From NCBI GenBank assembly GCA_031082155.1, contig JAVHLL010000013.1, positions 1 to 64,000 of the forward strand: 64,000 nucleotides of DNA, read 5' to 3'. Below, in pieces: positions 46,453 to 56,880 of the stretch; the stretch's first letter is position 1; each line of letters opens with the position of its first letter. A program made the translations under genes and the position numbers. Below the pieces are notes generated by a model. That model had not been told where the DNA came from. It saw only the letters and a list, made by a program, of their open reading frames with translations, and ran no database searches. Origin of the DNA: Thermodesulfovibrionales bacterium. GTDB taxonomy: Bacteria > Nitrospirota > Thermodesulfovibrionia > Thermodesulfovibrionales > SM23-35.

Positions 46453-47805
46453 CTACTTTTGCGATGAAAAAGGCTGCGCTTTCATATATCTCTCAAGCTG
46501 CTCTCTCAGTTGCTCTCTCTCTCTCTTCAATTCTACCATCCTTAATTCTCTTCCGACAGCCATATCATAAAATTCTTCAAGCTCTTTGATTCGCTCTTTT
46601 AGTTCTGCCCTGCTCCTTTTCATCTCCTCTTCTGTTTTTTTACGTTCGGTAATATCACGCATTATTGTGATAACTTTGATTACGTTACTTCCCTCAAAAA
46701 TTGGTATCTTTTTTGTCTCAGTTATTACTTCACGACCAGAAATATGCATTGACTCTTCTGTCGTTATCGGAGTACCTGCCGTAAAGACACTTTCGTATTC
46801 CTCTCTCACTGAGTCTGGTAAAAAGGCATAAACCTGAAAAACATTTTTACCAATGGCATCCTCTTCGAGTCCAAACTGCTGGTGCCATTCAAGGAGTTTC
46901 TTGTTGACAAGAATAATAGTAAAATTCTTATCAGTAACATGAATGGCATCGTCTAAGAAATCAATAGTGGACCTGTATCTTTCTTCGCTATATTGCAGTG
47001 CAATCTCTGCCTGCTTGCGTTCAGTGACGTCTCTTGCTGCACCGACTATCCCAATTACATTTCCCTTAACGTCTTTGATGGGAGACTCATCGATTTCAAG
47101 CAATACCTTGCTTCTGTCCTTTTTATATAGTTCCAGCAGATAAGGGCCCTGACTTTCCCCTGTCTTCAGGGCTTTTTCTGTGACTTCAATCCCCTTTTCA
47201 TTGATCGGATTGTCAGTGGCAAGCCTCGTCCACTCAATCATCATCTCTTCAGGAGTGTAGCCAAGGATCTGCAAGGATTGCGGACTTGCATAGCTAAGCA
47301 CATGATGGATATCATGAGTATAATAAAGCTCATTGCTGTGCTCAATAATATTCTTGAGCCTCCGCTCGCTTTCTATCACGCCGGTTTCTGCCTGTTTGTG
47401 TTTAGTGATGTCTCTTATAATTTCTATTCCTGCAATGATTTTCCCTGTTTTATCTTTTAAAGGAGATGCAGTAATCTCCAAATACCTTTTTCCCGTATCA
47501 GTTTGTAGTTCTCTTCGCACTGTGTGTATTATTTCATCCCTGAATACAAGTTCTACAGGACAATCACTGCATATACTCTCTTGCTTTTTGTATGCCTTAT
47601 AGCAGTATTCACCAATATGGTCACCCATCATATTCTTATGAACCTGATTGTCATAGAGGACCATAAATGTCCTGTCCAAGATACGGATACCATCACCTAT
47701 TGCAGAAACGATTCCTTCTGCCTGTGCTATGTCTTTTAGTATTTGTGTATTGGTTTCTTTGGCAGATTCTTTTTCTTTTTTTCGGCTGGTATTTGATTTT
47801 CTCAT
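46453..47805 (-). CDS. Triple-PAS sensor protein without output domain
   Basis: 450 residues, predicted soluble. Three PAS domains are visible, each ending with the PAC motif: GIEIIRDITKHKQAE, GIVGAARDVTERKQAE and ITIMRDITERKKTEEE. The first PAS contains a Cys cluster (EYCYKAYKKQESICSDCP) that could bind a metal or cluster. The C-terminus is a long coiled coil (ELKERIKELEEFYDMAVGRELRMVELKREREQLREQLERY). There is no kinase, GGDEF or EAL domain; it may have lost its output or act through the coiled coil on another protein. Base composition is AT-richer than the neighbours. Confidence 0.85.
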   Translation of the reverse strand: MRKSNTSRKKEKESAKETNTQILKDIAQAEGIVSAIGDGIRILDRTFMVLYDNQVHKNMMGDHIGEYCYKAYKKQESICSDCPVELVFRDEIIHTVRRELQTDTGKRYLEITASPLKDKTGKIIAGIEIIRDITKHKQAETGVIESERRLKNIIEHSNELYYTHDIHHVLSYASPQSLQILGYTPEEMMIEWTRLATDNPINEKGIEVTEKALKTGESQGPYLLELYKKDRSKVLLEIDESPIKDVKGNVIGIVGAARDVTERKQAEIALQYSEERYRSTIDFLDDAIHVTDKNFTIILVNKKLLEWHQQFGLEEDAIGKNVFQVYAFLPDSVREEYESVFTAGTPITTEESMHISGREVITETKKIPIFEGSNVIKVITIMRDITERKKTEEEMKRSRAELKERIKELEEFYDMAVGRELRMVELKREREQLREQLERYMKAQPFSSQK

Positions 47806-48014
47806 TGCAATTATGGAATATCTTATTTATTCATGCTGAATATAATCTACGATATTTTTACATTTTTTTGAAGTGTCTGCTTCAGAAAGTGAGATTTTCT
47901 GGTTTATAGCTTCTCGTATTCCACGTGGAGCGTATCGAGTTGAGAGATGCTTGGTGCTCTCGCTCGAAAATAAATATGGATAATTTTCCTGTAATACATC
48001 AACCTGGTATATCT

Positions 48015-48023
48015 TGGTATAAT
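48015..48023 (+). promoter_or_regulatory. Extended -10 promoter of the methyltransferase gene
   Basis: TGGTATAAT is a perfect extended -10 element (TG-n-TATAAT), without a clear -35. It lies 36 bases before the ATG at 48059. Confidence 0.5.
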
Positions 48024-48058
48024 CATCATTTGGCAGATTGAAAATTCAGGGTACAATT

Positions 48059-48859
48059 ATGAAATACGTTCATGGATATAATCAAAGAGAAAACATTCGG
48101 TTACAGGACCAGGCGTTAACTCTTGTAGAATTATTGCATTCTGATACATTGTATCCGGCAGGGAGCCACGTTCTTGAAGCCGGTTGTGGTGTCGGCGCAC
48201 AAACCATAACCCTGGCCCATAACAGCCCTCATGCTACTATCATATCGGTTGATATATCCGACAGCTCGCTTGCTGAAGCCAGGGAAAAAATTGAAGAAGC
48301 CGTCCACACAAATGTTAGCTTTCAACAGGGTGATATTTTTAATTTACCTTTTAAACCGGAATCATTCGATCACATTTTTGTTTGTTTTGTTCTTGAACAT
48401 TTGGCACGGCCGGGTGAGGCACTCTCCTGCCTGAAAAACCTTCTCAGGGTCGGTGGTACAATCACTGTTATCGAGGGAGATCATGGATCTGCTTATTTTT
48501 ATCCTGATAGTGATGCTGCCCACAAAGCTATTCTTTGTCAGGTCGAACTGCAAAAGAGAGCTGGTGGAAATGCCAATATAGGCAGAGAGCTCTATCCTCT
48601 TTTGAACGGAGCGGGGTTCAATTCTGTCCACGTATCTCCGCGTATGGTCTATGTTGATTCGAGCAAACCTTTCCTTGTCGAGGGCTTCACAAAAAATACT
48701 TTCACGGCAATGATTGAGGGCGTTCGGCAACCCTCTGTTGAAGCTGGCTTGATTGACGAAAAAGTCTTTGATGACGGCATTAAGGCTTTGTACAGAACAA
48801 CAGAAGCAGACGGGGTTTTTTGCTATACGTTTTTCAAAGCAATTGGGAAAAAACAATGA
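48059..48859 (+). CDS. SAM-dependent class I methyltransferase
   Basis: 266 residues. Motif I is VLEAGCGVGAQTITLA; the acidic residue IISVDISDSSL and motif IV DHIFVCFVLEHL follow. The C-terminal part contains RELYPLLNGAGFNSVHVSPRMVYVD. It resembles the UbiE/COQ5-type or small-molecule methyltransferases. The ATG at 48059 is preferred to the upstream TTG at 48038 because it is closer to the promoter and follows AGGG. AT-richer than the flanking operons. Substrate unknown. Confidence 0.85.
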   Translation: MKYVHGYNQRENIRLQDQALTLVELLHSDTLYPAGSHVLEAGCGVGAQTITLAHNSPHATIISVDISDSSLAEAREKIEEAVHTNVSFQQGDIFNLPFKPESFDHIFVCFVLEHLARPGEALSCLKNLLRVGGTITVIEGDHGSAYFYPDSDAAHKAILCQVELQKRAGGNANIGRELYPLLNGAGFNSVHVSPRMVYVDSSKPFLVEGFTKNTFTAMIEGVRQPSVEAGLIDEKVFDDGIKALYRTTEADGVFCYTFFKAIGKKQ

Positions 48860-48961
48860 ATTGCCGAATTGCCTTCATACCACGCGCTGACTGTCGGATC
48901 CAAGAGCCGTGAATTCAGATAGAGGAGAACAGAGAATCAGGTCTGCAACATTATATAAGGC

Positions 48962-48991
48962 TTGGTGGCGGTACAGGGATTTGAACCCCGG
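48962..48991 (-). repeat. Duplicated tRNA 3' end (candidate attachment site)
   Basis: Thirty bases identical at 29 positions to the 3' end of the tRNA gene at 49758-49787 (T-arm, acceptor strand and encoded CCA). No 5' half of a tRNA follows, so this is not a tRNA gene. A repeat of a tRNA 3' end 796 bases from the intact gene is the classic footprint of an integrase-mediated insertion. No integrase gene is left between the two copies. Confidence 0.75.
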
Positions 48992-49044
48992 GTAGAATGT
49001 CCCTAATATTTTATTTAGAAACAAGACCTGACCCTAAATCACTC

Positions 49045-49488
49045 TTAGTTTATTGAAAAAATACCACAGTCAACTGTAAAAACGGATTTTAGCAACTGGA
49101 ATATTTCCTTTTTATTATCTGATCGTTTGACCATTATTCTGGCATCTTTCATTACAAAGGTGAGATAAAACCCGAAATTGACTTTCTTGATTTCGAGAAA
49201 CTCTCTTTCAATCGTTCCCCTCTCGTCCTGGAATACAAAGCGAATCTTACGAACATCAAAATCAAGCGTCACCTCGTTGGCAAACCGCTTTTTAAACATC
49301 AGAATCACGCCATAGAACGGCAGGACAAAAACAAGCCCATGGAAGATAGCATCCACCGTTGATAACTTCGTTATAAAAACCCCGAGTAAGCTAAACAACA
49401 GCAGGAATGCGAATATAATCCCGTGAAAATAATTAAAGAAGATACGCTCTTCACCCGGCATGTAAAAGGTATAGATATTTTTTGTCAT
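49045..49488 (-). CDS. Hypothetical membrane protein, 147 aa
   Basis: Two N-terminal membrane helices (FFNYFHGIIFAFLLLFSLLGVFI and FHGLVFVLPFYGVILMF) followed by a soluble beta-rich half (EVTLDFDVRKIRFVFQDERGTIEREFLEIKKVNFGFYLTFVMKD) that looks PH-like. I do not recognise the family. It is the only gene between the intact tRNA and its duplicated 3' end, so it is probably cargo of the former integrated element. Confidence 0.6.
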   Translation of the reverse strand: MTKNIYTFYMPGEERIFFNYFHGIIFAFLLLFSLLGVFITKLSTVDAIFHGLVFVLPFYGVILMFKKRFANEVTLDFDVRKIRFVFQDERGTIEREFLEIKKVNFGFYLTFVMKDARIMVKRSDNKKEIFQLLKSVFTVDCGIFSIN

Positions 49489-49758
49489 AACCTGTTAGTG
49501 CAGATGTACTACCCCTTTGCTGTCAGTATAGCCGTAAAAATGAAGTATACCGTAACTATGAAAAGGTTTCCACTGTTTCATGGTGAAAAAGTAAAAAAGG
49601 GATCAGCCTTGTTTATTGCAATTTAATCTTTATTGACGTTCAAAAGAAATATATTGAAATTTAGGATTAAATGAAAGTATCTGCTTCTATGAGGAAATGT
49701 CAGCGATATGTTGAATACAAGAGTATGTGTCTGGAATCTGCGCAATAAGCACAAAAAT

Positions 49759-49835
49759 TGGTGGCGGTGCAGGGATTTGAACCCCGGACACTGCGGATAT
49801 GAGCCGCATGCTCTAACCGACTGAGCTACACCGCC
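49759..49835 (-). tRNA. tRNA, anticodon CAT (Met, elongator type)
   Basis: A full cloverleaf on the minus strand: acceptor GGCGGTG pairing with CACCGCC, D-arm GCTC/GAGC, anticodon stem TGCGG/CCGCA with loop CTCATAT, T-arm CGGGG/CCCTG with loop TTCAAAT, discriminator A and an encoded CCA (49759-49761). The CAT anticodon fits elongator tRNA-Met; a lysidine-modified tRNA-Ile is possible but the body resembles Met elongators. The 3' end is duplicated at 48962-48991. Confidence 0.93.
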
Positions 49836-49911
49836 TTCTGAACAGGTTACGAGCTGAAAAGTACAAGGTTGAACGTTCGAAAGAAACTAAATTATAACAA
49901 AAGCAATATAT

Positions 49912-51042
49912 TTAATGAAAGAGTTCGAACCTTCGTGTCCGGATGTTTATGAGGATACCAATAGCGATCATGTTCGAGAGGAGTGCGGTCCCACCGTAGC
50001 TCATGAACGGCAGAGGTATCCCGACAACCGGCATCAGGCCCAGGGTCATGCCCACATTCACAAAGAAATAGATAAAGAACATCGCTGTTATCCCGAGCGC
50101 AAGGAGTCTCCCGAAGTCGTCCTTGGCCTTTCTCACCGTATCGAGCCCCCGCACTATCAGGATGAGATAGAGCAGTAAAAGTATCAGGCTCCCGAAGAAT
50201 CCCCATTCTTCGGCGAAGACGGCAAAGATAAAGTCCGTGTGTTTTTCAGGGAGAAACCTGAAGGGGCCCTGCGTCCCCTGCATATACCCTTTCCCGAAAA
50301 ATTTCCCTGAACCGACGGTAATCTTCGATTGATTGAGATGATACCCGATTCCCGTGGGGTCAATCTCCGGTTCGATGAATGCGACCAGCCGGCTTTTCTG
50401 GTAGTCTTTTAACCCATGCCAGAAGATGTTCCCCAGAAATGGGAGTGATATCAGGCCGATAATGATAAAGAGCACCGCAACTTTCCGCTGGAGACCCCGG
50501 GCAAAGAGGAGCGAGATGAAAAGCGCGATGACAATGATTCCTGTTCCGAGGTCGGGCTGTTTGATGAGAAGGATGAAGGGGAGAAAAACTATCGTGAAAA
50601 AGGTTCGGAACAGGGCAAGTGTGTCGAGAGGCGGTTTGACCAGGCTCAGATAGTGTGAGAGCATGATAACGTATATGAGCTTGAAAAGTTCCGAAGGCTG
50701 GAAGGAGAGCGGCCCGATGCTCAGCCATCTCTGCGCACCCATACCGACCCTGCCGGTGAGAAAGACCGCCATGAGAAGGAGAATGCCGAGGACATAGAAC
50801 ACCATTGCAAATCTGCTTAGCCATATGTAGTCAAAACTTACAATAAAGAACAGGGTAATGAGTCCGAGAATAAGCCATACTCCCTGTTTAAGAAAGAAGG
50901 ACGAATGTCCTTCGGCTTCGAGAGGACGTGTCGCGCTGTATATGGTGAGGATGCCGATGAGTGCAATGAGCATGGTGACGGTAAGGGTGACCCAGTCGAA
51001 ATTATTTATCAGCCTTCGGTCGATTTTAAACATAGAAAACAA
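49912..51042 (-). CDS. rodA: Rod shape-determining SEDS glycosyltransferase RodA
   Basis: 376 residues with about ten membrane helices. SEDS family features: AQRWLSIGPLSFQPSELFKLIYVIMLSHYLS, DLGTGIIVIALFISLLFARG and the C-terminal GLMPVVGIPLPFMSYGGTALLSNM. RodA polymerises glycan strands with PBP2 for lateral wall growth. It is the last gene of the mre/rod cluster, separated from mrdA by cysM. Confidence 0.95.
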   Translation of the reverse strand: MFSMFKIDRRLINNFDWVTLTVTMLIALIGILTIYSATRPLEAEGHSSFFLKQGVWLILGLITLFFIVSFDYIWLSRFAMVFYVLGILLLMAVFLTGRVGMGAQRWLSIGPLSFQPSELFKLIYVIMLSHYLSLVKPPLDTLALFRTFFTIVFLPFILLIKQPDLGTGIIVIALFISLLFARGLQRKVAVLFIIIGLISLPFLGNIFWHGLKDYQKSRLVAFIEPEIDPTGIGYHLNQSKITVGSGKFFGKGYMQGTQGPFRFLPEKHTDFIFAVFAEEWGFFGSLILLLLYLILIVRGLDTVRKAKDDFGRLLALGITAMFFIYFFVNVGMTLGLMPVVGIPLPFMSYGGTALLSNMIAIGILINIRTRRFELFH

Positions 51043-51156
51043 CAGGTATAGGAAACAGATAAAGGTAAGAACGGAAAAAATAAAAAGAAATCAAACTGGT
51101 TTTTCCCGATGATGTTTTTCTCATTCTCTGCCTCTCCCTGTACCTTTGCCTGATTT
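51043..51156. other. Gap between cysM and rodA, no feature
   Basis: A purine/pyrimidine-skewed AT-rich spacer of 114 bases. No promoter or terminator could be supported; rodA may be read from the cysM or the mre promoter. Confidence 0.4.
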
Positions 51157-52062
51157 CTACGGCGGGCATTTGGCACATACGGACACAAAGAGTGATGTGG
51201 ACAGATACCGGTCTCCCCGGTCAGGGAGAAGGACGACGATAACCCCGTCTTTCAGTTCGCTTGATTTCCTGAGTGCAATATTCATGGCAGCGCCGCTCGA
51301 CATGCCGACAAACATCCCCTCTTTGACCGCGAGTTTCCTTGTGGTATCGAATGCTTCTTCGTCGTTCACATAATAATGCTCGTCGAGCCTGCCCGGATCG
51401 AATATCTTTGGTACGATAGACTCAGACATGTTTTTGAGCCCCTGAATGCGGTGGTGGGCAATCGGTTCCACGCCGATAATTTTGATATCCTGGTTGTATT
51501 CCTTGAGTCTCTTGCTGACGCCCATGAGTGTTCCCGTTGTTCCCATGCCCGCGATGAAGTGCGTAATGCGACCTTCCGTCTGTTCGATGATCTCTTTGCC
51601 TGTAGTTTCATAATGTGCAAGGACATTTGCTTCGTTATCGAACTGGTTCGGCATGAAGTATCTCCCTCGTTCCTCGTCGAATATTTTATGGACAAGACGG
51701 ATTGCGCCGTCTGTTGCTTCCTCGGAAGGACTCAGGATAAGCTCTGCACCAAAGGCCTCGAGAATTCTCCTCCTCTCAATGCTCACGCAGGCAGGCATAA
51801 TGAGTTTCACGCGGTATTGCTTTGCGGAAGCGACCATGGCAAGACCTATCCCGGTATTCCCCGACGTTGCTTCGAGAATGATCTTGTCCTTCGTAAGGGC
51901 GCCCGATCTTTCTGCTGCCTCTATCATGGAAAGGGCGATCCGATCTTTGACAGAACCGCCGGGATTATTCCCCTCGAGTTTCGCGAACAGCTTCACCCGG
52001 GGGTTCGGGTTCATTTCTATTGCCGTTATCGGGGTATTTCCAATGCACTGAAGGATGCCCAT
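51157..52062 (-). CDS. cysM: Cysteine synthase (CysM/CysK type)
   Basis: 301 residues, a PLP enzyme of the O-acetylserine sulfhydrylase family. Lys39 in NPGGSVKDRIAL binds PLP; TSGNTGIGLA and GMGTTGTLMG are the substrate and phosphate loops, and SSGAAMNIAL closes the core. The start at 52062 opens with MGILQCIGNTPI, as expected for the family; it lies within the end of mrdA (98-base overlap). A strong -10 box just before the ATG indicates its own, probably leaderless, message. CysM-type is favoured over CysK but not certain. It consumes sulfide, the product of the sulfate pathway encoded at the right end. Confidence 0.93.
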   Translation of the reverse strand: MGILQCIGNTPITAIEMNPNPRVKLFAKLEGNNPGGSVKDRIALSMIEAAERSGALTKDKIILEATSGNTGIGLAMVASAKQYRVKLIMPACVSIERRRILEAFGAELILSPSEEATDGAIRLVHKIFDEERGRYFMPNQFDNEANVLAHYETTGKEIIEQTEGRITHFIAGMGTTGTLMGVSKRLKEYNQDIKIIGVEPIAHHRIQGLKNMSESIVPKIFDPGRLDEHYYVNDEEAFDTTRKLAVKEGMFVGMSSGAAMNIALRKSSELKDGVIVVLLPDRGDRYLSTSLFVSVCAKCPP

Positions 52063-53845
52063 TGTCTATTATACTGGAAGTTTCTCCGGAACGGTCAAGC
52101 GGCTGAAGGGATTTCATATATTCCTCGATTGCGATTTTCGCAATGGGTGCAGCAGCCCCTCCCCCGTGTCCTCCATGCTCGACAAGGACGGCGAGCGCGA
52201 TTTCGGGCTTTTCAACCGGTGCGAATGCCAGAAACCACGCATGGTCTCTGAACCGCTCAGCCTGTGAAGAGACGCCGCTTTTCATCGATACGACCTGAGC
52301 GGTTCCTGTTTTGCCCCCGACAGGGAAGGATGCTTTTGCAGCCCATCCTGTGCCGCCTGCTTCATTCACGACGCCGAAAAGACCTTTTTTTACAATCTCT
52401 ATGCTCTCGGTGCTTGCCTTCGACCGCCCTGTAAGGACCGGGGGGGAATCCTTAATTAATATGGGTTTATAAATGTTTCCCCCGTTCGCCACGGTATTCA
52501 TCATAAGCGCCATCTGGATGGGGGTGGCAGCAATGTATCCCTGGCCTATTGCAGCAATAAACGTTTCTCCCAGATACCAGGGGAGTTTCATGGTCTGGAG
52601 TTTCCACTGAGAGGTCGGTATGAGTCCGTGGTTTTCCGGTCCGAGTTCGATCCCGGTTTTTGTTCCAAGCCCCAGGTTTATTGCATATTCGGAGATTTTA
52701 TCGATTCCGAGACGTTTCCCTACTTCATAAAAAAATACGTCGCAGGATTCCACAATTGCCTTATGAAGAGAAACCACACCATGACCTTGTCTGCGCCAGC
52801 AGCCGAAACGCCAACTCCCATACTGTATTCCACCCCTGCAGGCCACTTTTGTCTCAGGGGTAATGACTTTCTGTTCAAGTCCTGCAATGGCGGTGACGAT
52901 CTTGAATGTGGAGCCCGGAGGGTACTGGCTCTGGAGCGCCCTGTTCAGCATGGGGTTTTTCTTGTCATTGATGATCTCCTGCCAGTTCTCCTGTGTTATT
53001 CCTCTCGTGAAAAGATTAGGATCGAAGGAAGGTTTGCTGATCAGGCCAAGAATCTCGCCGGTGTCCGGTTTCAGCGCGACGAGGGCCCCCGCCCTTTCTC
53101 CGAAGGCTTTCTCCGCCTCTTGCTGCAGATTAATTTCGATGCTGAGGGTGATGTCCGTACCCTTTATCGGGGGCTTCTCCTGAAGGAACCGTATCTCTTT
53201 TCCGAGGGCATTCACTTCAATAACCCGCTTGCCGGGAGTCCCCCTGAGGACCGGATCGAAAAGTTTCTCAACACCCCATTGCCCGATGAAGGTATCCGGC
53301 GATAAATCTCTGAACGCGGGATCTTTTGCCTGGGCAGGGCTCAACTTCCCAAGATACCCGATGAGGTGAGAGGCAACATTACCATATATATATTCCCTGT
53401 TCACTTCGATGTCGACAAAAAGACCGGGAAAATCAGAACGCCTCGCTTCAATGTACGCGACTTCTTCAAAAAGCAGGCCGTGTTTCAGGCGGACGGGGAC
53501 AAAAGGACTTGATCCGCTTTCACGCACTATTTCACTGATTTCTGCCGCGGGCATATTGAGAAGTGTCGAGAGCTGCTGCAGCCTGTTCCGGTCGAATTCA
53601 TTCGGAATAAGAGAAACGGAATAGTAAGGGGAGTTTTTTACGAGTGGGATCCCGTTTCTGTCAAAAATGATCCCTCGCGGCGCCGGGGTCTCAATAATCC
53701 TCATCCTGTTCGCTTCCGACAGTCTTCTGTACTCATCTCCCTGAAGGACCTGCAGTTGCCAGAGTCTCAGGATCAGAAGAAAGACCAGCACGATAACCAG
53801 ATAGCTCACGATAAGGATTCTTTCTGATGTATCTTCCCTCTGCAT
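51965..53845 (-). CDS. mrdA: Penicillin-binding protein 2
   Basis: 626 residues, a class B transpeptidase for cell elongation. An N-terminal membrane helix (ILIVSYLVIVLVFLLILRLW) precedes the pedestal (NSPYYSVSLIPNEFDRNRL...) and the transpeptidase domain with STFK (Ser312, Lys315), SCD in VESCDVFFYEVG and KTG in VGGKTGTAQ. The conserved end is near EEYMKSLQPL; about 35 more residues (rich in Pro, Glu, Asn and Arg) then run into cysM, so the tail is encoded by DNA shared with cysM. Gene order mreD-mrdA-rodA is standard. Confidence 0.94.
   Translation of the reverse strand: MQREDTSERILIVSYLVIVLVFLLILRLWQLQVLQGDEYRRLSEANRMRIIETPAPRGIIFDRNGIPLVKNSPYYSVSLIPNEFDRNRLQQLSTLLNMPAAEISEIVRESGSSPFVPVRLKHGLLFEEVAYIEARRSDFPGLFVDIEVNREYIYGNVASHLIGYLGKLSPAQAKDPAFRDLSPDTFIGQWGVEKLFDPVLRGTPGKRVIEVNALGKEIRFLQEKPPIKGTDITLSIEINLQQEAEKAFGERAGALVALKPDTGEILGLISKPSFDPNLFTRGITQENWQEIINDKKNPMLNRALQSQYPPGSTFKIVTAIAGLEQKVITPETKVACRGGIQYGSWRFGCWRRQGHGVVSLHKAIVESCDVFFYEVGKRLGIDKISEYAINLGLGTKTGIELGPENHGLIPTSQWKLQTMKLPWYLGETFIAAIGQGYIAATPIQMALMMNTVANGGNIYKPILIKDSPPVLTGRSKASTESIEIVKKGLFGVVNEAGGTGWAAKASFPVGGKTGTAQVVSMKSGVSSQAERFRDHAWFLAFAPVEKPEIALAVLVEHGGHGGGAAAPIAKIAIEEYMKSLQPLDRSGETSSIIDNGHPSVHWKYPDNGNRNEPEPPGEAVRETRGE
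52068..52098 (-). promoter_or_regulatory. Internal, leaderless-type promoter for cysM
   Basis: On the minus strand: TTGACC (52093-52098), a 19-base spacer and a perfect TATAAT (52068-52073). The -10 ends six bases before the cysM ATG, so transcription would start at or next to the start codon. No ribosome site is seen. It lies inside the mrdA reading frame. The spacer is two bases longer than ideal. Confidence 0.55.
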
Positions 53846-53856
53846 TTTCTTAGCCT

Positions 53857-54318
53857 CTAAATGTTTTGATGAAGATCCTTCGGTTTCAGGAAAATTCCTG
53901 CCGGGGCATTGATCAGGGACTGCACGAGGATGACAACGGATGCAGTCCCGGCACCTGCCGGCATCTTGTCGAAAATGCCTCTCATGAGAAATACAAGTGA
54001 CCCATCCAGAAAGGTGAGCAACGCAACACTGAGAATTCCAAGATAGGGGGTCCAGATGAAAAATCTGCTGTAGAGGAGGGAAGACAGATATCCCACGAGA
54101 CTCTTACTGAGCAAGTGCGGTCCAAGGAACGCACCGGAAAGGCTGTCCTCGACAATACCGACCAGCGCACCGTAGAGTATGCCCTTCATTTCACGTCCCT
54201 TAATGCCGGCATAACAGGCAAGGAGGACGGTCAGGTTCGGAGTTATCTGGTGGAACGAAAAGCTCCCCTGAAGCACGAACAGAAAAAATAAAATTATCGG
54301 TACAACTATGTACTTCAT
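53857..54318 (-). CDS. mreD: Rod shape-determining protein MreD
   Basis: 153 residues, about five membrane helices, low sequence conservation as usual for MreD (GIKGREMKGILYGALVGIVEDSLSGAFLGPHLLSKSLVGYLSSLLY). The ATG overlaps the mreC stop by four bases. Part of the elongasome with MreB, MreC, PBP2 and RodA. Confidence 0.85.
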   Translation of the reverse strand: MKYIVVPIILFFLFVLQGSFSFHQITPNLTVLLACYAGIKGREMKGILYGALVGIVEDSLSGAFLGPHLLSKSLVGYLSSLLYSRFFIWTPYLGILSVALLTFLDGSLVFLMRGIFDKMPAGAGTASVVILVQSLINAPAGIFLKPKDLHQNI

Positions 54319-55102
54319 CCCTTTGTGATGATTACAACAATTTCGAGATGGGTGTCCTCTACAAACGGGATGACTTCAATATCCTGAAAAAAACCTGCTT
54401 CCTTTTTGTTCACTTTTGAGACGTATCCAAGCGGGATACCCTGAGGGAAGAGGGTATCGAGCCCCGAGGTGATGATAACCTCTCCCTCTTTCACCTCATA
54501 TTCGTGCGGGATGTATTTCAGCATACACCTCCTGGATCCGGTTCCCGAAAGAATGCCTTCGATCCTGCTCTCCTGCAGTCTGGCGGCAGCAGAAAAATTA
54601 ATGTTGTGTATCAGAAGCAGGTGTGAATACGAAGTGAAAACTTCAGAGATTTTTCCTGCGATGCCCCGTTCGGTAACCGCGATCATATCTTTCTGTATCC
54701 CGTCCGAAAGCCCTTTGTCGAGCACTACTGTTTTCGACCAGAAGTCTGTGCCTCTGCCGATAACACGCGCAGCAGTTACATGACGGGGCTCATGTTCTTT
54801 GAGTGCGAGCAGCGCGCTGAGCCTTTTATTTTCCTGAATAGCTTCATGGTAAATCTGCTCTTCCTGCAGCATCCGTGCAAGCTCTTCCCTGAGCCTGATA
54901 TTTTCACTTTCTCGGATCAGCATTCTCCAGAAGGGGGCAGAGAGGGAATCTTTCAGCGATGTCTTCGCGTCATGCAACCTGTCGAGGACGGCATGGAGAG
55001 ACTTGAGCGGCAACAGATGCTGCCTGTTGCTCTGATAGGTCATCACGCTGAGTGAGAGCAAGAGAATCGCGAGGAGAATGAGAAGGAGCCACTTCTTCGG
55101 CA

Positions 55103-55103
<1 letters not shown>
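54315..55103 (-). CDS. mreC: Rod shape-determining protein MreC
   Basis: 262 residues: an N-terminal membrane helix (LLLILLAILLLSLSVMTY), a coiled coil (about 65-105, EELARMLQEEQIYHEAIQENKRLSALL), then the beta-barrel domain with VIGRGTDFWSKTVVLDKGLSDGIQKDM and VITSGLDTLFPQGIPLGYVSKV. It activates PBP2. Its start shares one base with the mreB stop (TAATG). Confidence 0.94.
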
Positions 55104-56574
<1,471 letters not shown>

Positions 56575-56880
56575 TCAAAAATCTTAACAAAGAGCAGTTT
56601 CTTTTTGCAAGGGATGAAGCATGGAAATTGCCGGGATTTCCGGTTATCGGAATATCGACAGGGCTGGGCCAATAACAGAATTTCAACGGATAATGGACAG
56701 TGACTGTTCTCCCTGGAACCTGTCGAGACCATGAATGCCCTTACTTTATAGGGAAAACGCGGCAATTTCTCTTTAGCATGTGCTGTAATATTTTTAGGGT
56801 TGTAATTTTGACCGGTGTTGGTTTAATCTTTCATATCTCATATTGTTAGTTCATCCGTAAGTTTCAGCGCGGAATTATTT
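56575..56880. other. Divergent intergenic region, no gene
   Basis: About 300 bases between the RDD gene (minus) and rdgB (plus), which must hold promoters for both. It is AT-rich near rdgB. No convincing -35/-10 pair or conserved repeat is seen. Confidence 0.4.

Noticed and set aside
48962-48991. A second tRNA gene
   Set aside because: Only the T-arm and acceptor 3' strand are present, with no anticodon arm.
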